Origin: Rhabditoides inermis
Taxonomy: Eukaryota; Nematoda; Chromadorea; Rhabditida; Rhabditidae
Direction of reading: 5' to 3'
DNA length: 64,000 nucleotides
Assembly: GCA_963966185.1 (NCBI GenBank)
Contig: CAWZYM010000020.1
Location: 947,501 to 1,011,500 of the forward strand
Numbering within the stretch: position 1 is the first letter of the stretch; each line of letters begins with the position of its first letter. Positions 48,583 through 61,064 of this stretch are shown here, one piece after another. The notes beneath the pieces are model-generated. The model ran no database searches. It saw only the letters and a program-made list of their open reading frames with translations, and was not told the DNA's origin. Both the position numbers and the translations under genes were made by a program.

Positions 48583-50253
48583 CTAGCGACGGCGGTGCGA
48601 GTCGCGGTCCTTGGAGCGGTCTCGGTCGCGTCTGCTGTCGCGGTCCCGGGAGCGGTCCCGCCTGTCCCTGTCTCCCTTCCTCCTGTCATTGCGTCGCTCG
48701 TCCCTCCTGTCCTCCTTGCGATCGTCCCGCCTCCTATCGCGGTCCTCCCGCCTGTCTCGATCCTCCCTCCTGTCATCCCTTCTCCGCTCCCTCCTCGGCG
48801 ACTCCTCCCTCTTCACCCTCTTCGGACTCCTCGCTCCTCCTCCTCCACTCCACTGCTCCTTCCTCTTCTCCGGCTGCTGCTGCTCCACGCCTCCCTTGTT
48901 CCACTTGTAGTTCTTCGCCACCGACTGCGAGAAGTCGACGTGGATTCGGCGATCGTCGATCAGCACGTTGTCCATCTTGAAGAACGCCTGCTCGCACGCC
49001 TTCGGATCCTGAGAACAGGTGAATGAAAGGAAAACATAATTGATAACAGAACTAGATCCCTTCATAATCACGGCGCACCTCGAATTCGATGAATGCGTAC
49101 TGGAGGGATGTCTGCGTGCGTCGCTCGCGGATCACCTCACAGCACACAATCTTGCCGAACCTGCAATCGGACAGTCAGTTACCAACACCGCCACCCGACT
49201 CACCGACTGAAGATGATCTCTAGGTCCTCGTCGGTGGTGACGGGGTTGAGCTTGCACACGAAGAGCACGTTGTCGGGCGGCTTCTCGTCGGCGTGCTTCA
49301 GGTCGCCGACCATCTCGAGGATCTGCGTCTGCGCCGCCATCTCCCGCTGCTCGATCTCGGCCGCGATCTCCTCCGCCGTCTTGCCCTCGTCCTCGTCGTC
49401 CTTCTCGTCTAGCGCGATCTGGTTAGACTGAAACGACGTGGGTGGTCCCCCATACCCCTCTTCTCTCCCCACCCTCCACACGCACCTTGACCATCTGCTC
49501 AAATGTGGGCGAAGGCGAGCGACGCGGATACTCGAGCATCTTCGGCTCCTCGAACGGATCGTGCAGAACAATCGTGTGCGAGATCCTGCAATCATCCATT
49601 CATATTTCCTTCCATGTCTCCCTCCCTCTCCCTACCCTCCCCTCACCTGATATCCCTGAAAGGCCTGTGCGCCTCGTCGCATAGCTGTTCGTTGAGCTTC
49701 TCGAGCGTCTCGATGCCCTCGGTCACCTGTCCGAACACCGTGTGCTGCTCGTCCAGGTAGTCGAGTCCATCGGCCAGAGTGATGAAGAACTGGCTGCCCA
49801 GACTGTCCGCGCCGTTGTTCACAAACGATACCTGAGCAGACAGAGATGGAGAGGGAGGGAGATATATACTACTCACCAGTCCCTGTCGGGTGTGTCGCAG
49901 TCGGGGCACCATCTCTTTCTCAAAGTACCTCGCCTGCTCTCCGTACATGAACGAGTAGATCGACTCTCCTCCCCTCCCCGTGCCAGTCGGATCGCCCGTC
50001 TGCGCCACGTAGTTTTGCTGAAGAAACAAAATCAGTGCTATCCAGAACAAAACACAAAACTAACCTCAATCGAGTGGAACTGGTTGAGGTTGTAGTACTT
50101 CATCTTACACAGCTTGATAAAGTTGAGCGAGCCTGAAAACACAACATTTCTAAAAAATCAAATAATCGATAATCCATACTAACACTTGGGTCTCTCCTTG
50201 ACGAAGAGATCGATGACGAGATCACCCAAGGTGGTCTCGAGCAGCACCGCCAT
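48583..50253 (-). CDS. sig-7: Cyclophilin-RRM nuclear protein PPIL4 / SIG-7
   Basis: Start [20 protein letters not shown] at 50253, the ATG directly after a ttccag acceptor. A cyclophilin domain follows: [64 protein letters not shown]. As in PPIL4, residues of the canonical active site are not all conserved. A linker ([20 protein letters not shown]) leads to one RRM ([64 protein letters not shown]), and the protein ends in an RD/RS-rich tail ([18 protein letters not shown]). The C. elegans homolog SIG-7 promotes transcription elongation. It is last in a three-gene same-strand run with syntaxin-17 and PAXBP1. Confidence 0.95.
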
Positions 50254-50549
50254 CTGGAACACGTCGTCATATCATCAACCACATCCGGAGAGCAAATCGA
50301 GTCCAGATAACGCACGACGACATAAACGCCTCATCACTTCACTATTCCAAAGTTTCAACAAAATCAATAAATCAATATTTATTATCACTCGCAATCATAC
50401 ATAATCTATTGTAAGGAGAGAAATACCCAAGTGACACACAGTGGCACACACATCCTACTAAAACGAGACAACCAGCAATCACAGAAAGAGAGAGAAAAAA
50501 ACGCCTAAAAGCAGAGGTGGTGGATACAAATGTACAAAATAGAATTCAA

Positions 50550-51757
50550 TCAGTTGCCGCTGGTGCCTTCCGGCTGGGCGTGGGCAGTGGCCCCCTTCTT
50601 GATGTACCTGCCACCATAGAGGCCGGCGAAGGCGCCTCCGACCGCCGCGGCAACACCAGCGATCGCCGAGCCCGCAGCCACGCCCACCGGACCACCCACC
50701 GCCAGGCCAGACACCACCGCCGCCACCAGCGGAACCTGACACAACAACACGCATTCACGAAACATATAATAGACGGAGTTCCGACTCACCTTGGCGTTCT
50801 TGCTCCTTACGGCCTTCTTGATCTGCTCGTTTCCCCTGTTCACATCGGCGGCCGCAGACTCGACGTGTTCCTCGATCGAGTCGACCATGTCGTGCTGCGC
50901 GTGCACCAGCGTCGCCAGATCCACAAAGATCTGGTTCAGGTCCTCGATATCCTGCAACGGGGAATCGTCCTCCCCCCCCGCCCTTCCTCATCCATACCCT
51001 GTTGATCTGAGCAGTGGCTTCCGCCTTGGCCTTGGCCTCCTCCACGCGCAGCTGCATGTCACGCGAGTGTTGCTGCAATCACATCGACCACTTCTCTCCC
51101 ACTCCCTCACCCTCTCCTCGCACCATGTGTTGATGAGCGTGCTGGCGTGCCTCGCTCTCGTACACATTCTCCTCCTCCGCCGGCGCGTCGTCGTCCAGAT
51201 CGAACGGGTTGCGGCCCGAAGCAGCACCTCTGAACAAGGCATACAACGATATAGAGGGAACGAGAGAAGAAGAGAGGGAGTGAGAGAAAGAGGGGGTGAG
51301 AAGAAGAGGGAGTGGGAAGGAATGGGAGGAGAAGATAGCAAGATGAACTCAGCTACTCACGGCGGGGGCAGTTGTGCTAGCTGGTTGACGGTCGTCTGTA
51401 TGAGTTTCCTCACTGGTTCTACCCGAGTGTCGAACAACTCCTGTTCTTCGAGTGGAAGGAGGGCGCGGTTCGATAAAACCTGCTCCAACCCGGAAAGGAG
51501 CTGCTCTTCCAAACGATGAGCCTGAAATGAAATACGCATTCACAAAATATTATCCCATCTCCCTTCCTCACACCTGTTGTCGTAGCGACGTCGTGCTTCT
51601 CCTTTCCTGTTCCCCATCGACAATCTTCTTCTAAAAAATTCTTGCCACTACCTTCCCCCACCTCTCCTCATACCTGCATCTGCTTCAGCTCCCTCACTTC
51701 ATTGCTCGCTATTCTCTCGTAGCGACTCAATAATAGCTCCATTCGGGACCAATCCAT
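50550..51757 (-). CDS. syx-17: Syntaxin-17 (autophagosomal Qa-SNARE)
   Basis: Start MDWSRMELLLSRYERIASNE at 51757, the ATG directly after a tgcag acceptor. The N-terminal helical bundle (RQQAHRLEEQLLSGLEQVL, RKLIQTTVNQLAQLPPP) is followed by the SNARE helix: DIEDLNQIFVDLATLVHAQH, DMVDSIEEHVESAAADVNRG with the central glutamine in NQIF. The C-terminus is a Gly/Ala hairpin of two membrane helices (VPLVAAVVSGLAVGGPVGVA and AGSAIAGVAAAVGGAFAGLY), the glycine-zipper of STX17 that targets autophagosomes, then a short hydrophilic tail ending EGTSGN. It mediates autophagosome-lysosome fusion. The start is 226 nt behind the PAXBP1 stop, and its stop is 297 nt before PPIL4. Confidence 0.93.
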
Positions 51758-51982
51758 CTGCAATCGTGCCGGATTCACACACGGCATTTCGAAATAGTCA
51801 AGTATTACAGCGTCATCGAACGCATAAGCAAATTCAACAATATACAGCCAGTAATTATTGACAATAATTTATACGCTAATCAACAAAGAACAGACAAAAT
51901 ATATAAAATGACGAATAGGGCAACAATCAAACCGGGAATAACACCATCGTCTAGACTCTAGATCAGATCACATGTCTTTGTC

Positions 51983-54900
51983 TCACTGCTTCTCAATCTC
52001 TTCGATCGCTTTGCGAACCTCGCGACACAACTCCCTGAAAACAAGAGTAATCATCATATAGACAAAACCATCGACGCGTGACTGACTTGTTGCTGTCTGC
52101 CTGTTCGTCGGCGACCTTCTTGAGGACATTGAGCACTGGTCGCCAGTTGACTCCCTGCTCGATGCCCATTGCCCTCCACTCTCTGGGCAGAGCAGACAGG
52201 AGGGCACGCGTCTTCCCTGCCACCGACGCACCACCACACCCGCCCAGCTGCAAGGCCAGCGAGGAGAAGCGAGACGCCACTCCTGCAAAACAAGGAATAA
52301 ACATCTCGCATCCACTCTCTAATTCGTACCGTGCAGCTGCAGATGCACCCTAGTCATAGTCGACAGAGCTCCCTGGAAGAAGCCAATGTTGCGGAGGAGC
52401 TTGATGCTGCTCCAGAACTGTCGGTCGAGGAAGGCGCGGCAGCCACTGCTCGAATGATCCACGCACTGCCGAGAGAACATCGGCACGAACAGATCCTCGT
52501 CCACCGACACCTATACACAATAATTACCAGTTGTTATGACACAAAATCCTTTCACCTGAATCTTATCAGTGACCGCCTGCAACAGCCTTCCGAGCGGCTT
52601 GCTCTTCTCGGTCATGGTGGGCATGTCCCGGATGAGCTGCGAGATGAGTGCTCCGAGCCTCCTCGACTCGCTGGTCGACATCGGATCCCACTCCTCCGCC
52701 ACCACATCCGTCAGCAGTGCCAGCAGCGTCTTCTCGCACACCGCGGGCACTATCCCCACCAGCACTGGGTGCTCCCTGTCCACCTCCGAGTGCCGCGAGC
52801 CCGCCAACACACACGCACTGTACCACTTGAGAGACGACAACTCAAAGTCCTTCTCCTGAAATCAACGGGTTCTCACTCGTCCGTCTCCCGTCCACTCACC
52901 GCCAGCAGCTGTCTGCCTGCCATCTCGAGTCGCACGTAGGGGGAGGCTAGCTTTGGAATGCACAGCTGCACGTAGGCGTCCTCGAACGAGCGCCCGTCCA
53001 CAGCCAGCCAGTCCACCATACTGAAGGGGGGATGAGAGGAGGGGGAGAGGAAGGGGACACTCACCGATCGAGCACCTTGTCCAGCTGCGCGTACTCGTCC
53101 AGGGCATCCACAAACACCGTCTCCACACCCGAACGCACCTCGTCTGCAATTGATTCCGTCATGTCCCATCGCTATTCGCAATCGCTCGAATACGCCGCGT
53201 GTCTACTATTGCGAAACAGCACACCCACCGTATGCCTGCTGATCGGCCATGGTCTGGCTGGTCGTCTCCTCGTCGTCGCTGCTCATTCCGTCCTCGTGGG
53301 CGACTCCAGTGAGCGTCTTCTCCCTGGCGAGTCTCCGTCTGGCCCGCCTGCCCTCCCGCTCGGCTGCGCGGGTCGCCATCTCCCCGTGTCGCACCGTCGA
53401 CGCCGGCTTCCCGGCCGCCACAGCCGCGCACTCGTCGTACTGGTCGCGGATGTCCCTCCTCCGCCGGCGCTGCAGCCGCTCGCAGCGCGCCTTCCGCAGG
53501 CGCCGCGACGCATCCACCAGACCGTTGATGTCCGGCACCTGAACACGACAGGTGAATATGGCCACCAACACAGCCACCTACCTTCTCATTGAGGCACTCC
53601 AGGAGAGAGCGGATGAACACACGCGTCTCCTGGTACATGGTGAGCTTGTCGGCAAGCAGCGGCACCTGCAACTGCATCGCAGACAGAGACTGAAAGGGAT
53701 CAATAAGCATCCGTATCTCCCTCTCCACCACACACCGTCTTGTTCTCCTCTATCTGCTGCTGGATCTTCGTCTGCTCGTGGCGTCGCGAGCTCAGCGCCT
53801 CGTCGCGGTCATTCAACCTACACACACACATATATGAAACAGGACAAACATCAGTGACGTACCTCAGCTTTAGCTTGGACATGATATCCTCCATAGTGAC
53901 GTGCGATACATCGGAGGGAGCCGTCCCTGAATGTAGCAATGAACAGTGGTTCTTATCGTGGTGCGACTCACTGTGCACCTCGTCGACGTCCATGTCCATG
54001 TCCATGTCCTCCTCGCCCCCGTCCTGCAGGTACTCGTCCTGCCTGCCGCGGAACAGCTGCGCCTGTTGGTTGTACTCGTGCCGCAGCGCCCCGATCTTCT
54101 CCTTGCCGACGGCGCGCGCGATCCGCTCCCTCTCCACTGCACGCGCTCCCTGCGCGTCTCCTCGTCCTCGCTGTCGTCGCCCTGCTCGTGCGCCAGGAAC
54201 TCGTCGTGCTGTCCGCGCCTCCGCTGCTCCTCGTCCTCCAGCAGCGCCTTCGACGAGTAGAACTTGCCCGCGTCCTCGTCCGAATCGTCGTTGTCGTCCT
54301 CGCGGATCAACCGACCGCGCTCGCCCTTGGTACGAATCTAGAAAATATTCATGATTAGAATGTCCAATAAATGCATTGCAACTCACCTTCTGATCGTCGT
54401 CGAGCGGTATGTATCCGCCGTCGGTGCCTTCTTTGCGCATGCGCTCACGTCGCTTCCGCGCCTCGTACACTGCCTTCGAATCCGGTATACCACCTAAATA
54501 AATCCATAACAAATACATACATGTCAGCAGTGACTGACCGAATGCGGAGGGGAACTTGTTGGCGACTTCGTCCCTCTCCACATCCTCCTCTTCCTCCTTC
54601 CGTTCATGTCGATCAGCGCCAACTGTGCCAGAACTGTACAACTCGTCATCCTGCAACCAAATTAGTTTGTATACCTTATAACTTTAATGCATGTAAATAT
54701 GTGATACCAGGACTCACTCTGTTCCTGCTCCTGTACCGCTCGAGGAAATCGGTTTTCTTGCCCTCGTCTCTATCTTTCTTCTCGCGAATTGGCTCGTGTG
54801 GCTTGACAACCAGGTTCAATCCATCCTCATCACCCGGCTCCTCTTTTATCTATAATACATAATATAAATCATCAATCTGATTTAAACACCAACCTCCTTC

Positions 54901-55333
54901 TTGATCTCGTCAGCCCTCTCCTCAAGCATCTTCTGTCGCTTTAGCTCTTTCAAATGCTTCTTGTTCTTCTTCACTTTGAACTCCGCGTCGTTGCCTGAAA
55001 ACAAACAATTACATAACTCAACATTCAACTATAACATCTGTATGTATACACTACGTTGTAGCAGTAGAATGTCGAAGAGCTACTTTGTCACAATAATTAA
55101 CGGCGCAGAACAAATTGCTGAGCACCTTCATCGTCGTCAAAACTGAGCAGACTACGAGGTGGTTTGGATACCGGCGCCGTCGATATGTCCTCGTCATCGT
55201 CGTCCACACAGGCGTCAATCGATGTCTTCTTGAGAGGTTCATCGCTCTTCTTCTCCGATCCAATCTCCGCGTTTTCGTCCCACCCACTGGTCCTTTGGCG
55301 AGTACTTCCCTTGGCCTTCGGTTTCCGAAACAT
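51983..55333 (-). CDS. PAXBP1/GCFC1-like protein (with an apparent frame break)
   Basis: Start MFRKPKAKGSTRQRTSGWDE at 55333, one base after a gtcag acceptor. The order matches PAXBP1: basic/acidic N-terminus, IPDSKAVYEARKRRERMRKE and YIPLDDDQK, DSEDEETRRER, a helical block (LQVPLLADKLTMYQETRVFI then RSLLECLNEKVPDINGLVD), AEREGRRARRRLAREK with MSSDDEETTSQT, then the GCFC domain (WLAVDGRSFEDAYVQLCIPK, LASPYVRLEMAGRQLLA, VAEEWDPMSTSESRRLGALI, FLDRQFWSSIKLLRNIGFF) and the end CREVRKAIEEIEKQ. PAXBP1 proteins are nuclear and linked to splicing and chromatin. Near 54135-54145 the frame shifts by one between ...EETRRERVQW and VERERIARAVGKEK with no possible intron, so the exon is broken or the assembly has an error. 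First gene of a three-gene run. Confidence 0.88.
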
Positions 55334-56151
55334 CCTGACAAGCACCAATATGTAAATATCTTAGAATAAACAAATATAAAACGATTGATTGAAACGAACA
55401 GAATAAATGTCGAAATCAGCTGGGAAAATGCGAAACAAATATTTCGAACCCCAACTGGCGCTATGTCACACACTCTTTGCGTTTTGTGAAACAACAGTAG
55501 TACGAACCGAAAAAGAAACGAAGAAGAGAAGAATCAAATAAAAAGAAAAGAAAACTAGAATAATGTTTGACACTGTGTAAACTGTCTTTTCCAAAGCGTA
55601 TGCGTATGTTCAGATCATCCTTGCACGTGTAAAATATCATTTATTATGTTCCCTGCCCACGTAAATGTTTCGTTTTCGTAGATCGCAGTGGCGCATGACT
55701 CTCGTGACTGCAATGCGACTGGCTGATCCTCTGGAATGGCGTCGCTCTCGCATCGATCGGCCACCGTAATCCGCCGCGATTCAACAGTTGATTTGCATAC
55801 CTCTTTTTCCTCCACCATTCCACTCTATCGTTAACACATCACCAAAAACCAAACGCGCTCCTCTCGGAAATCAAATGTCTAACCGATTTCCACGCTTGTT
55901 GTTCGATTAGGCCCCATTATACTTTCACGCTGACGCTGACGCGACGCTGACGCTCCCGTGCAAAAGATGCAACTATTGATTTCGTTGACGCAGCGTGATC
56001 AAAATCGATAGGTGCATCTTTTGCACGGGAGGGTCAGCGTCGCGTCAGCGTCAGCGTGAAAGTATAATGGGGCCTAACGTCACTCTGTTGTTTTTGCCAC
56101 TCTACTCTACTCTTTGCCTATAACTCGTTGCAGTTTATGTGAAACGAGAAA
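55334..56151. promoter_or_regulatory. Shared upstream region of divergent genes
   Basis: About 0.8 kb between the PAXBP1-like and transporter starts, holding the foldback repeat at 55907-56077. No core promoter element is obvious. Confidence 0.4.
55907..56077. repeat. Foldback inverted repeat (MITE-like)
   Basis: Two 65-bp arms (55907-55971 and 56013-56077) are inverted copies with one mismatch, around a 41-nt spacer. The ends read TTAGGCCCCATTATACTTTC. Each arm contains a short GCTGACG direct repeat. No coding capacity and no clear flanking target duplication. It lies between the divergent PAXBP1 and transporter genes. Confidence 0.9.
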
Positions 56152-57109
56152 ATGACTAATAAAGTTCGCGATGAAACGGCGGCAGACGACGAGACGACGC
56201 TGCGAATGGAGGTACACACTACACCTCATACAGCGGTACTCCCGTCTACAGTACCCTTCTAGATACCGTACCTATTCCTCGGACTGTGCTGTGCGTGTTC
56301 CGTGTTTGTCTACAGCAATGTGCTTGTCTACCATTTCACTAACACACAACTTCATTCGTACGGAAATGGATCCGTCGACGACTGTAAGCTCTCATCACAA
56401 ATCGCTCAATTCAATTTTTCACAGTATACGATATCTTTGACTACCGCGAGGAAGACGGTCAGCGTATAAACTTTTCCTACTCAAAGCACAGGTATGACGG
56501 AAATATACTCTCATACTCTCCAAGTCCACCACTTTAGATTCCTGTCGAATCCACAGAAGGAGGTGTTGATCATGGAGCTTCCTCTAGCCACGTTCATCGC
56601 CATAATGCCCACTGTCACCATCTACAGAATACTCGGATTCCGGTCAGTCAACCAAGATCATCGGAAGCTATTATGAACAAATAGATAATATGGAACAAAA
56701 GCACAAACAGTGTCTCTACATAGAGTTCCATCCGATCCTCTCTTTCAGTCGCGTTCTGTGCATATGCGGTGCTCTGTCGATCGTCACATCTGCCCTCATT
56801 CCATGCACAACCAACACCGGCGCCTATCCGCTAGTCGTCATCATCCGAGCCATACAGGGTACGCAACCAGATACATTTATCCTGTGATTCGGTTAATTCT
56901 GCAAACTGTAAGCTCTTTGTTGATTGTGACACTGATTGTGAGTCATAGTCAACAGAAATTACTCGCTAAAAACATTCCCATCCTCTAATTACGGTTTTCC
57001 TGCAGGCTTCTCGCTGTCCTTCTTCCTGCCGCTGCTCGCGAAGTTTGCCTGCTACTTCAACCTCGAGAAGGCGCGATTCTTCCCCGTGTTCGTCTTCAGC
57101 TATCAGCAG

Positions 57110-57154
<45 letters not shown>

Positions 57155-58317
57155 ACACACTGTTTAGATAGCAGCGATCATCACCTTCCCAATCACGCTC
57201 TCCTGTGCAGCTCTTCACTCGGATGGCACGCTCCTCATTATATATTCGACGGGTTCTTTCATTTTCCGTTTTCTCCCTCTCAACACCCTTTTTTCAGATG
57301 TACTTTCCTCCTCTTTGCCGCTTTTCTCCTCTATCACTTCAACTCAAAATTCCAACGACAGATCCGACAGGGTCAACTCTTCCGAGTGAGTCAAAACACA
57401 TCCGTACAATAGTCCGCTTACCTTTCAGGTGTTTTGTGGTGATTCGTCGCGCGCTGCGATCACCTCACCCTTCAGTTGCCCTTCCTATCCATTTACCAGG
57501 TGAATTTATGACCGTTTAATCGAAATTTTGGAATGAATAATTAATTTTGATATTCTTAAACTATGTGTGTTCCACTCAGGATCCCCGCGTGTGGACGTGT
57601 CTTATCGCGGCGTTTGGCCACTTCTGTGCCATTCAGCTGTCTATCGAATTTGGCCCCACCTTCTTCAACAAGGTGATCGCAAGTGCAGTATCCACGTGAC
57701 ACCTGACTGCAGGTTCTTCTGGCCGGCACCGCCGAGACAGGCCTGCTGTCCGCTGTCGCCCCCATCGGACAGCTGCTGTGTGGACTGATCGCCATAGTCG
57801 TCTACGATAAGCTGTAACCAGCCTCCTTCCCTTCTCTGTTCACAATACTTGCTCAGGTCGATTTCGTCTACGAACCGCTTGCGCCTCTTCAACTCGCTCG
57901 CCTCCATCCTCCCCGCATTGCTCTTCTTCGTCATCGCCTTCATCGACCCGGAGCAGAACGCGGCCGCATCCACCACCCTCTACTGTCTCGGATGTTCTCT
58001 GCTTGGCTTCTCGGCGGGCGGCTTCCTCAAGATGCTCCACCTCGTAAGTCCCTCCCTCTCCTCTATCATCATTCATCAACCCTTCTCAGCGTTCTCGTCG
58101 CTTCGTCGTCTTCCTATTCGCCCACATGTTCGGAGTGTACTGCTTCGCGGCCTTCATCTCCTCGCTATTCCATGTCCTCGTCGAACACGACAACGAATAC
58201 AGTGAGTGGAGGGAACGAGAAGCCAGAGAGAACAGTTCAATTTCAGACAAGTGGCATACGGTGCTCATCGTAGTTGCGTGCATCCTCGTATTCTGTGATC
58301 TGTCTTCTGTTGGCTAG
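56152..58317 (+). CDS. Major facilitator superfamily transporter (SLC17-like)
   Basis: Start MTNKVRDETAADDETTLRME at 56152. Exons join in phase to give the first helix (PYLFLGLCCACSVFVYSNVL), a glycosylatable loop (NGSVDD, NFSYS), then helices in IMELPLATFIAIMPTVTIYR, RVLCICGALSIVTSALIPC, GFSLSFFLPLLAKFACYFNL, AAIITFPITLSCAALHSDGT, FLLFAAFLLYHFNSKFQRQI, LPFLSIYQDPRVWTCLIAAF, GHFCAIQLSIEFGPTFFNKV, SAVAPIGQLLCGLIAIVVYD, LFFVIAFIDPEQNAAASTTL, RFVVFLFAHMFGVYCFAAFI and WHTVLIVVACILVFC. The FGPTFF segment and the large loop after helix 1 are those of anion:cation symporters (SLC17 and nematode relatives). Substrate unknown. About 11-12 membrane helices, about 480 residues. Confidence 0.82.
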
Positions 58318-58962
58318 CTAGCCCCGAGCCTGCTGAATGACCAAAGACGGATATGAAGACAATTCCATCCGCCCAAAGAGGGACGACCCTCTCCCACAGT
58401 TCCCGCTTTGAATACGCAAATCCTGAAGAAGTATTATAAATATATTTATCTAGAAGCTCGTTTGAGTGTATGGAACTCGAATCGCTCAATCTACCACAAC
58501 GTATTTTCAATTAGGACGGGGCGAATCAGGAGGGTATTTGGAGTGTCACATGAGACATACATAAGATTGAGCAGGCAAGTGAGCGAAAGTGAGAGCGAGA
58601 GCGAGTACGTAAGGTACAACAAGTAAGTGGTTCAAGTGATAGGGCGAGTGTGGTGAGAATGGGCAATTTCGATCCGTGACTCGGTCATATAAGATAAACT
58701 CAATCTAAACTACTGACAAAATACGAGAATAGTTCAATCTAGCATTATGTGCTGGACACATAATAATGTGTGCAAAGTGCAACAAGGAATCTAACTCTAC
58801 TCTCTAAAAACATCAACAACATAACAAAGATGAACGAAGAGAACTAGAAAGGAGACACATGTCACAGTAAGGGACCTCGACGAGGTAATCAGAGGGGACG
58901 TCTTTGAAAGACGGCAAAGGCGGGGCTTAGAGGGGCGGAGTATATCATCACCTGAGGGTTCA
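58318..58962. other. Intergenic between convergent genes
   Basis: Holds the 3' ends of the transporter and of the kinase/molybdopterin synthase fusion. No coding or RNA gene seen. Confidence 0.6.
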
Positions 58963-60638
58963 TCAGCTGTCACCGGGCGCTCTCATCTGACGAACCATCT
59001 GCCGCAGCCAGAACACTTGTCTGTTCGCATCACGAGTGCGCTTCGCTTCCGCGAATGAACGTTCCTGCAACACAAACATTGCACAAACGTCAATTCCAAA
59101 TATCAATCTACTACGCTGTACGCACCTCGACGGATCCATTGGTGGGCGGAAGACGGGGCGAGGGCGGCGCGCGCCACTCTCCATTCTCCTTCCACGAACA
59201 TCCGCCGTCATCGTACACCTCCTTCTTCCAGATGGGCACCGTGCGCTTGAGTACGTCGATGGCCATCTCGGTGGCCCGGATGGCGTCGTGTCGATGAGGA
59301 GAGGCGGCAGCGATCACCACACTCGTTTCTCCGACCGGCACCTCGCCTACTCGGTGGAACACCACCAGCCGCTCCACTGTCGGGTACTCGGTGCGCACCG
59401 CAGAGCACAGCTTTCGCAGCTCCTGCAATCACACACGCTCATACTATCATTCCATGTGTTTTCCAACCTTGTAGGCCATCTCGTCGTAGCTCTCGTAGTC
59501 GAGTCGCACCACGACTCTTCCTTGGAACGTGTCCCTGGTGGTGCCGACAAAGATAGACGTAGCTCCGCACGAGTGGCTGCCTACCAGACGGCAAGCCTCG
59601 TTCACATCCAGCTCCTCCCACGTGATACGCACCACATCTTCCGACAGCGACTCGATCAACTGCACATAAACAGTAAAGCGTATCCACGATAAAAGTGCGA
59701 ATCTTCCTTGAAGGAAGTTCCTTCACCTCCATCTCATCTCGCCCCGTACCTCGATCATCTGTCTGTCGTCGGCGCAGTCCGTGTCGGTGCTGACATCGAG
59801 GAATGAGATGCGGCTGTCCTCCCTCGCGGCAGCCAGCGCATTGCCCACGTGTTGCTGGTACGCTGGCCACACCACCTATAAATAGTAATAATTTAGACAC
59901 AACTACACAAATAAACCCACGTCGTCAAAGTATCCAGGTGTGTCGGGCGGGTCGTAGTCACGGAGGTTGCGGCGACGACGGCACGTCTCCTGATTGATGG
60001 TAAGGAAGACGATTCGGTCCGCCCTATCCAGAATACTCTTCATTTCAGTCAGAAGATTGCCCTCCAGAATGATGTAATCGCACGCAGAGCTCAACTGAAA
60101 CAAGAACCGTCAATCGTGTGGAAATTCTATCAGACTATATGAACCTGGTCGAGACGTGCGTTCATCTTTGCTCCATCAATGGCTGTGACGCTGTCATAGT
60201 TGTAGTAGAAGGCTGAATCGTCGCCTTTCCGCTGCCACACCTTCTCCACCTGATCGCATTGTAGGAAGAAGTCATCCTGGCTCACCATATGTGCCTCGAA
60301 TCCCTCGTCTTTGAACTAAACATATCGGTAACAGGAATACCATCAAAATACGGGCACCATTTTGACAAGTGTCCGCGCCATAGTAGTCTTGCCGGCGTTG
60401 GTGCATCCGGCAATGACGAGCAGCTTGGCGGCTCTCTCAGCAGTCGCCCTCTCATCTCCATCTGCTCTCACTTCCTCGGCCAACTCCACTCCATCACCCG
60501 CAGCTAATCTACAATCACGCCACTCATACGCTCCCGAATCGCCTGTGCTCACCTCGAGTGAACATCGTGCGAGGCGCTGGTGGGCTGCTCGTCGATGGCA
60601 GTGTGGGTGGTCGCATCGTCTGCCACGGGCTGCTCCAT
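58963..60638 (-). CDS. Fusion: nicotinamide riboside kinase + molybdopterin synthase large subunit (MOCS2B/MoaE)
   Basis: Start MEQPVADDATTHTAIDEQPT at 60638. The N-terminal half is a nucleoside kinase: Walker A GCTNAGKTTMARTLVK, VSQDDFFLQCDQVEKVWQRK, LSSACDYIILEGNLL and RADRIVFLTINQETCRRRRN with DYDPPDTPGYFDDVVWPAYQ, as in NMRK1. The C-terminal half is MoaE-type: VRITWEELDVNEACRLV, SHSCGATSIFVGTTRDTFQG, VRLDYESYDEMAYKELRKLC, LVVFHRVGEVPVGETSVVIA, ASPHRHDAIRATEMAIDVLK and VPIWKKEVYDDGG with the conserved lysines. All exons join in one frame, with no stop or start between the halves. The first half phosphorylates nicotinamide riboside for NAD salvage; the second adds sulphur to make molybdopterin. 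I recall a C. elegans gene of this layout. Confidence 0.88.
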
Positions 60639-61064
60639 TCACTGACTAGATTGTGATGAGCACGCACCTCACACGCACAACCTCACCAGCTACCTACAAC
60701 ATACGGCATACCAACATTGTCCACCATGCCTACAACAAGAACGCCAAACACAAATAAGCAAATTGTGAAGGAACAATTGTTAAACGCGACTATGACAAGG
60801 TTAGCGCACGTGATCAATGATTCAATGAGAGAGAAAACGAGAAAAAGGTATGAACTGACGATTCGAACGTCTTGACTTAGGAAACATAACATTCACACTA
60901 TGAAATTGTTTTATGACCAAATCAACAAAGACATCAACAATATGAACAGTCAACAGCTTCAAAAAAATGAATTTTACAAACAATATTGCATATTCGACCT
61001 ACAAATGAAAGTACGATGATACACGAACACTCATGAAACCCGGGAAATATACTCACAGTAACAC
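60639..61064. other. Intercistronic gap
   Basis: 427 nt between the EFS-motif gene stop and the fusion gene start on the same strand. A tctagtcag acceptor lies 3 nt before the fusion gene's ATG. No other feature. Confidence 0.5.
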
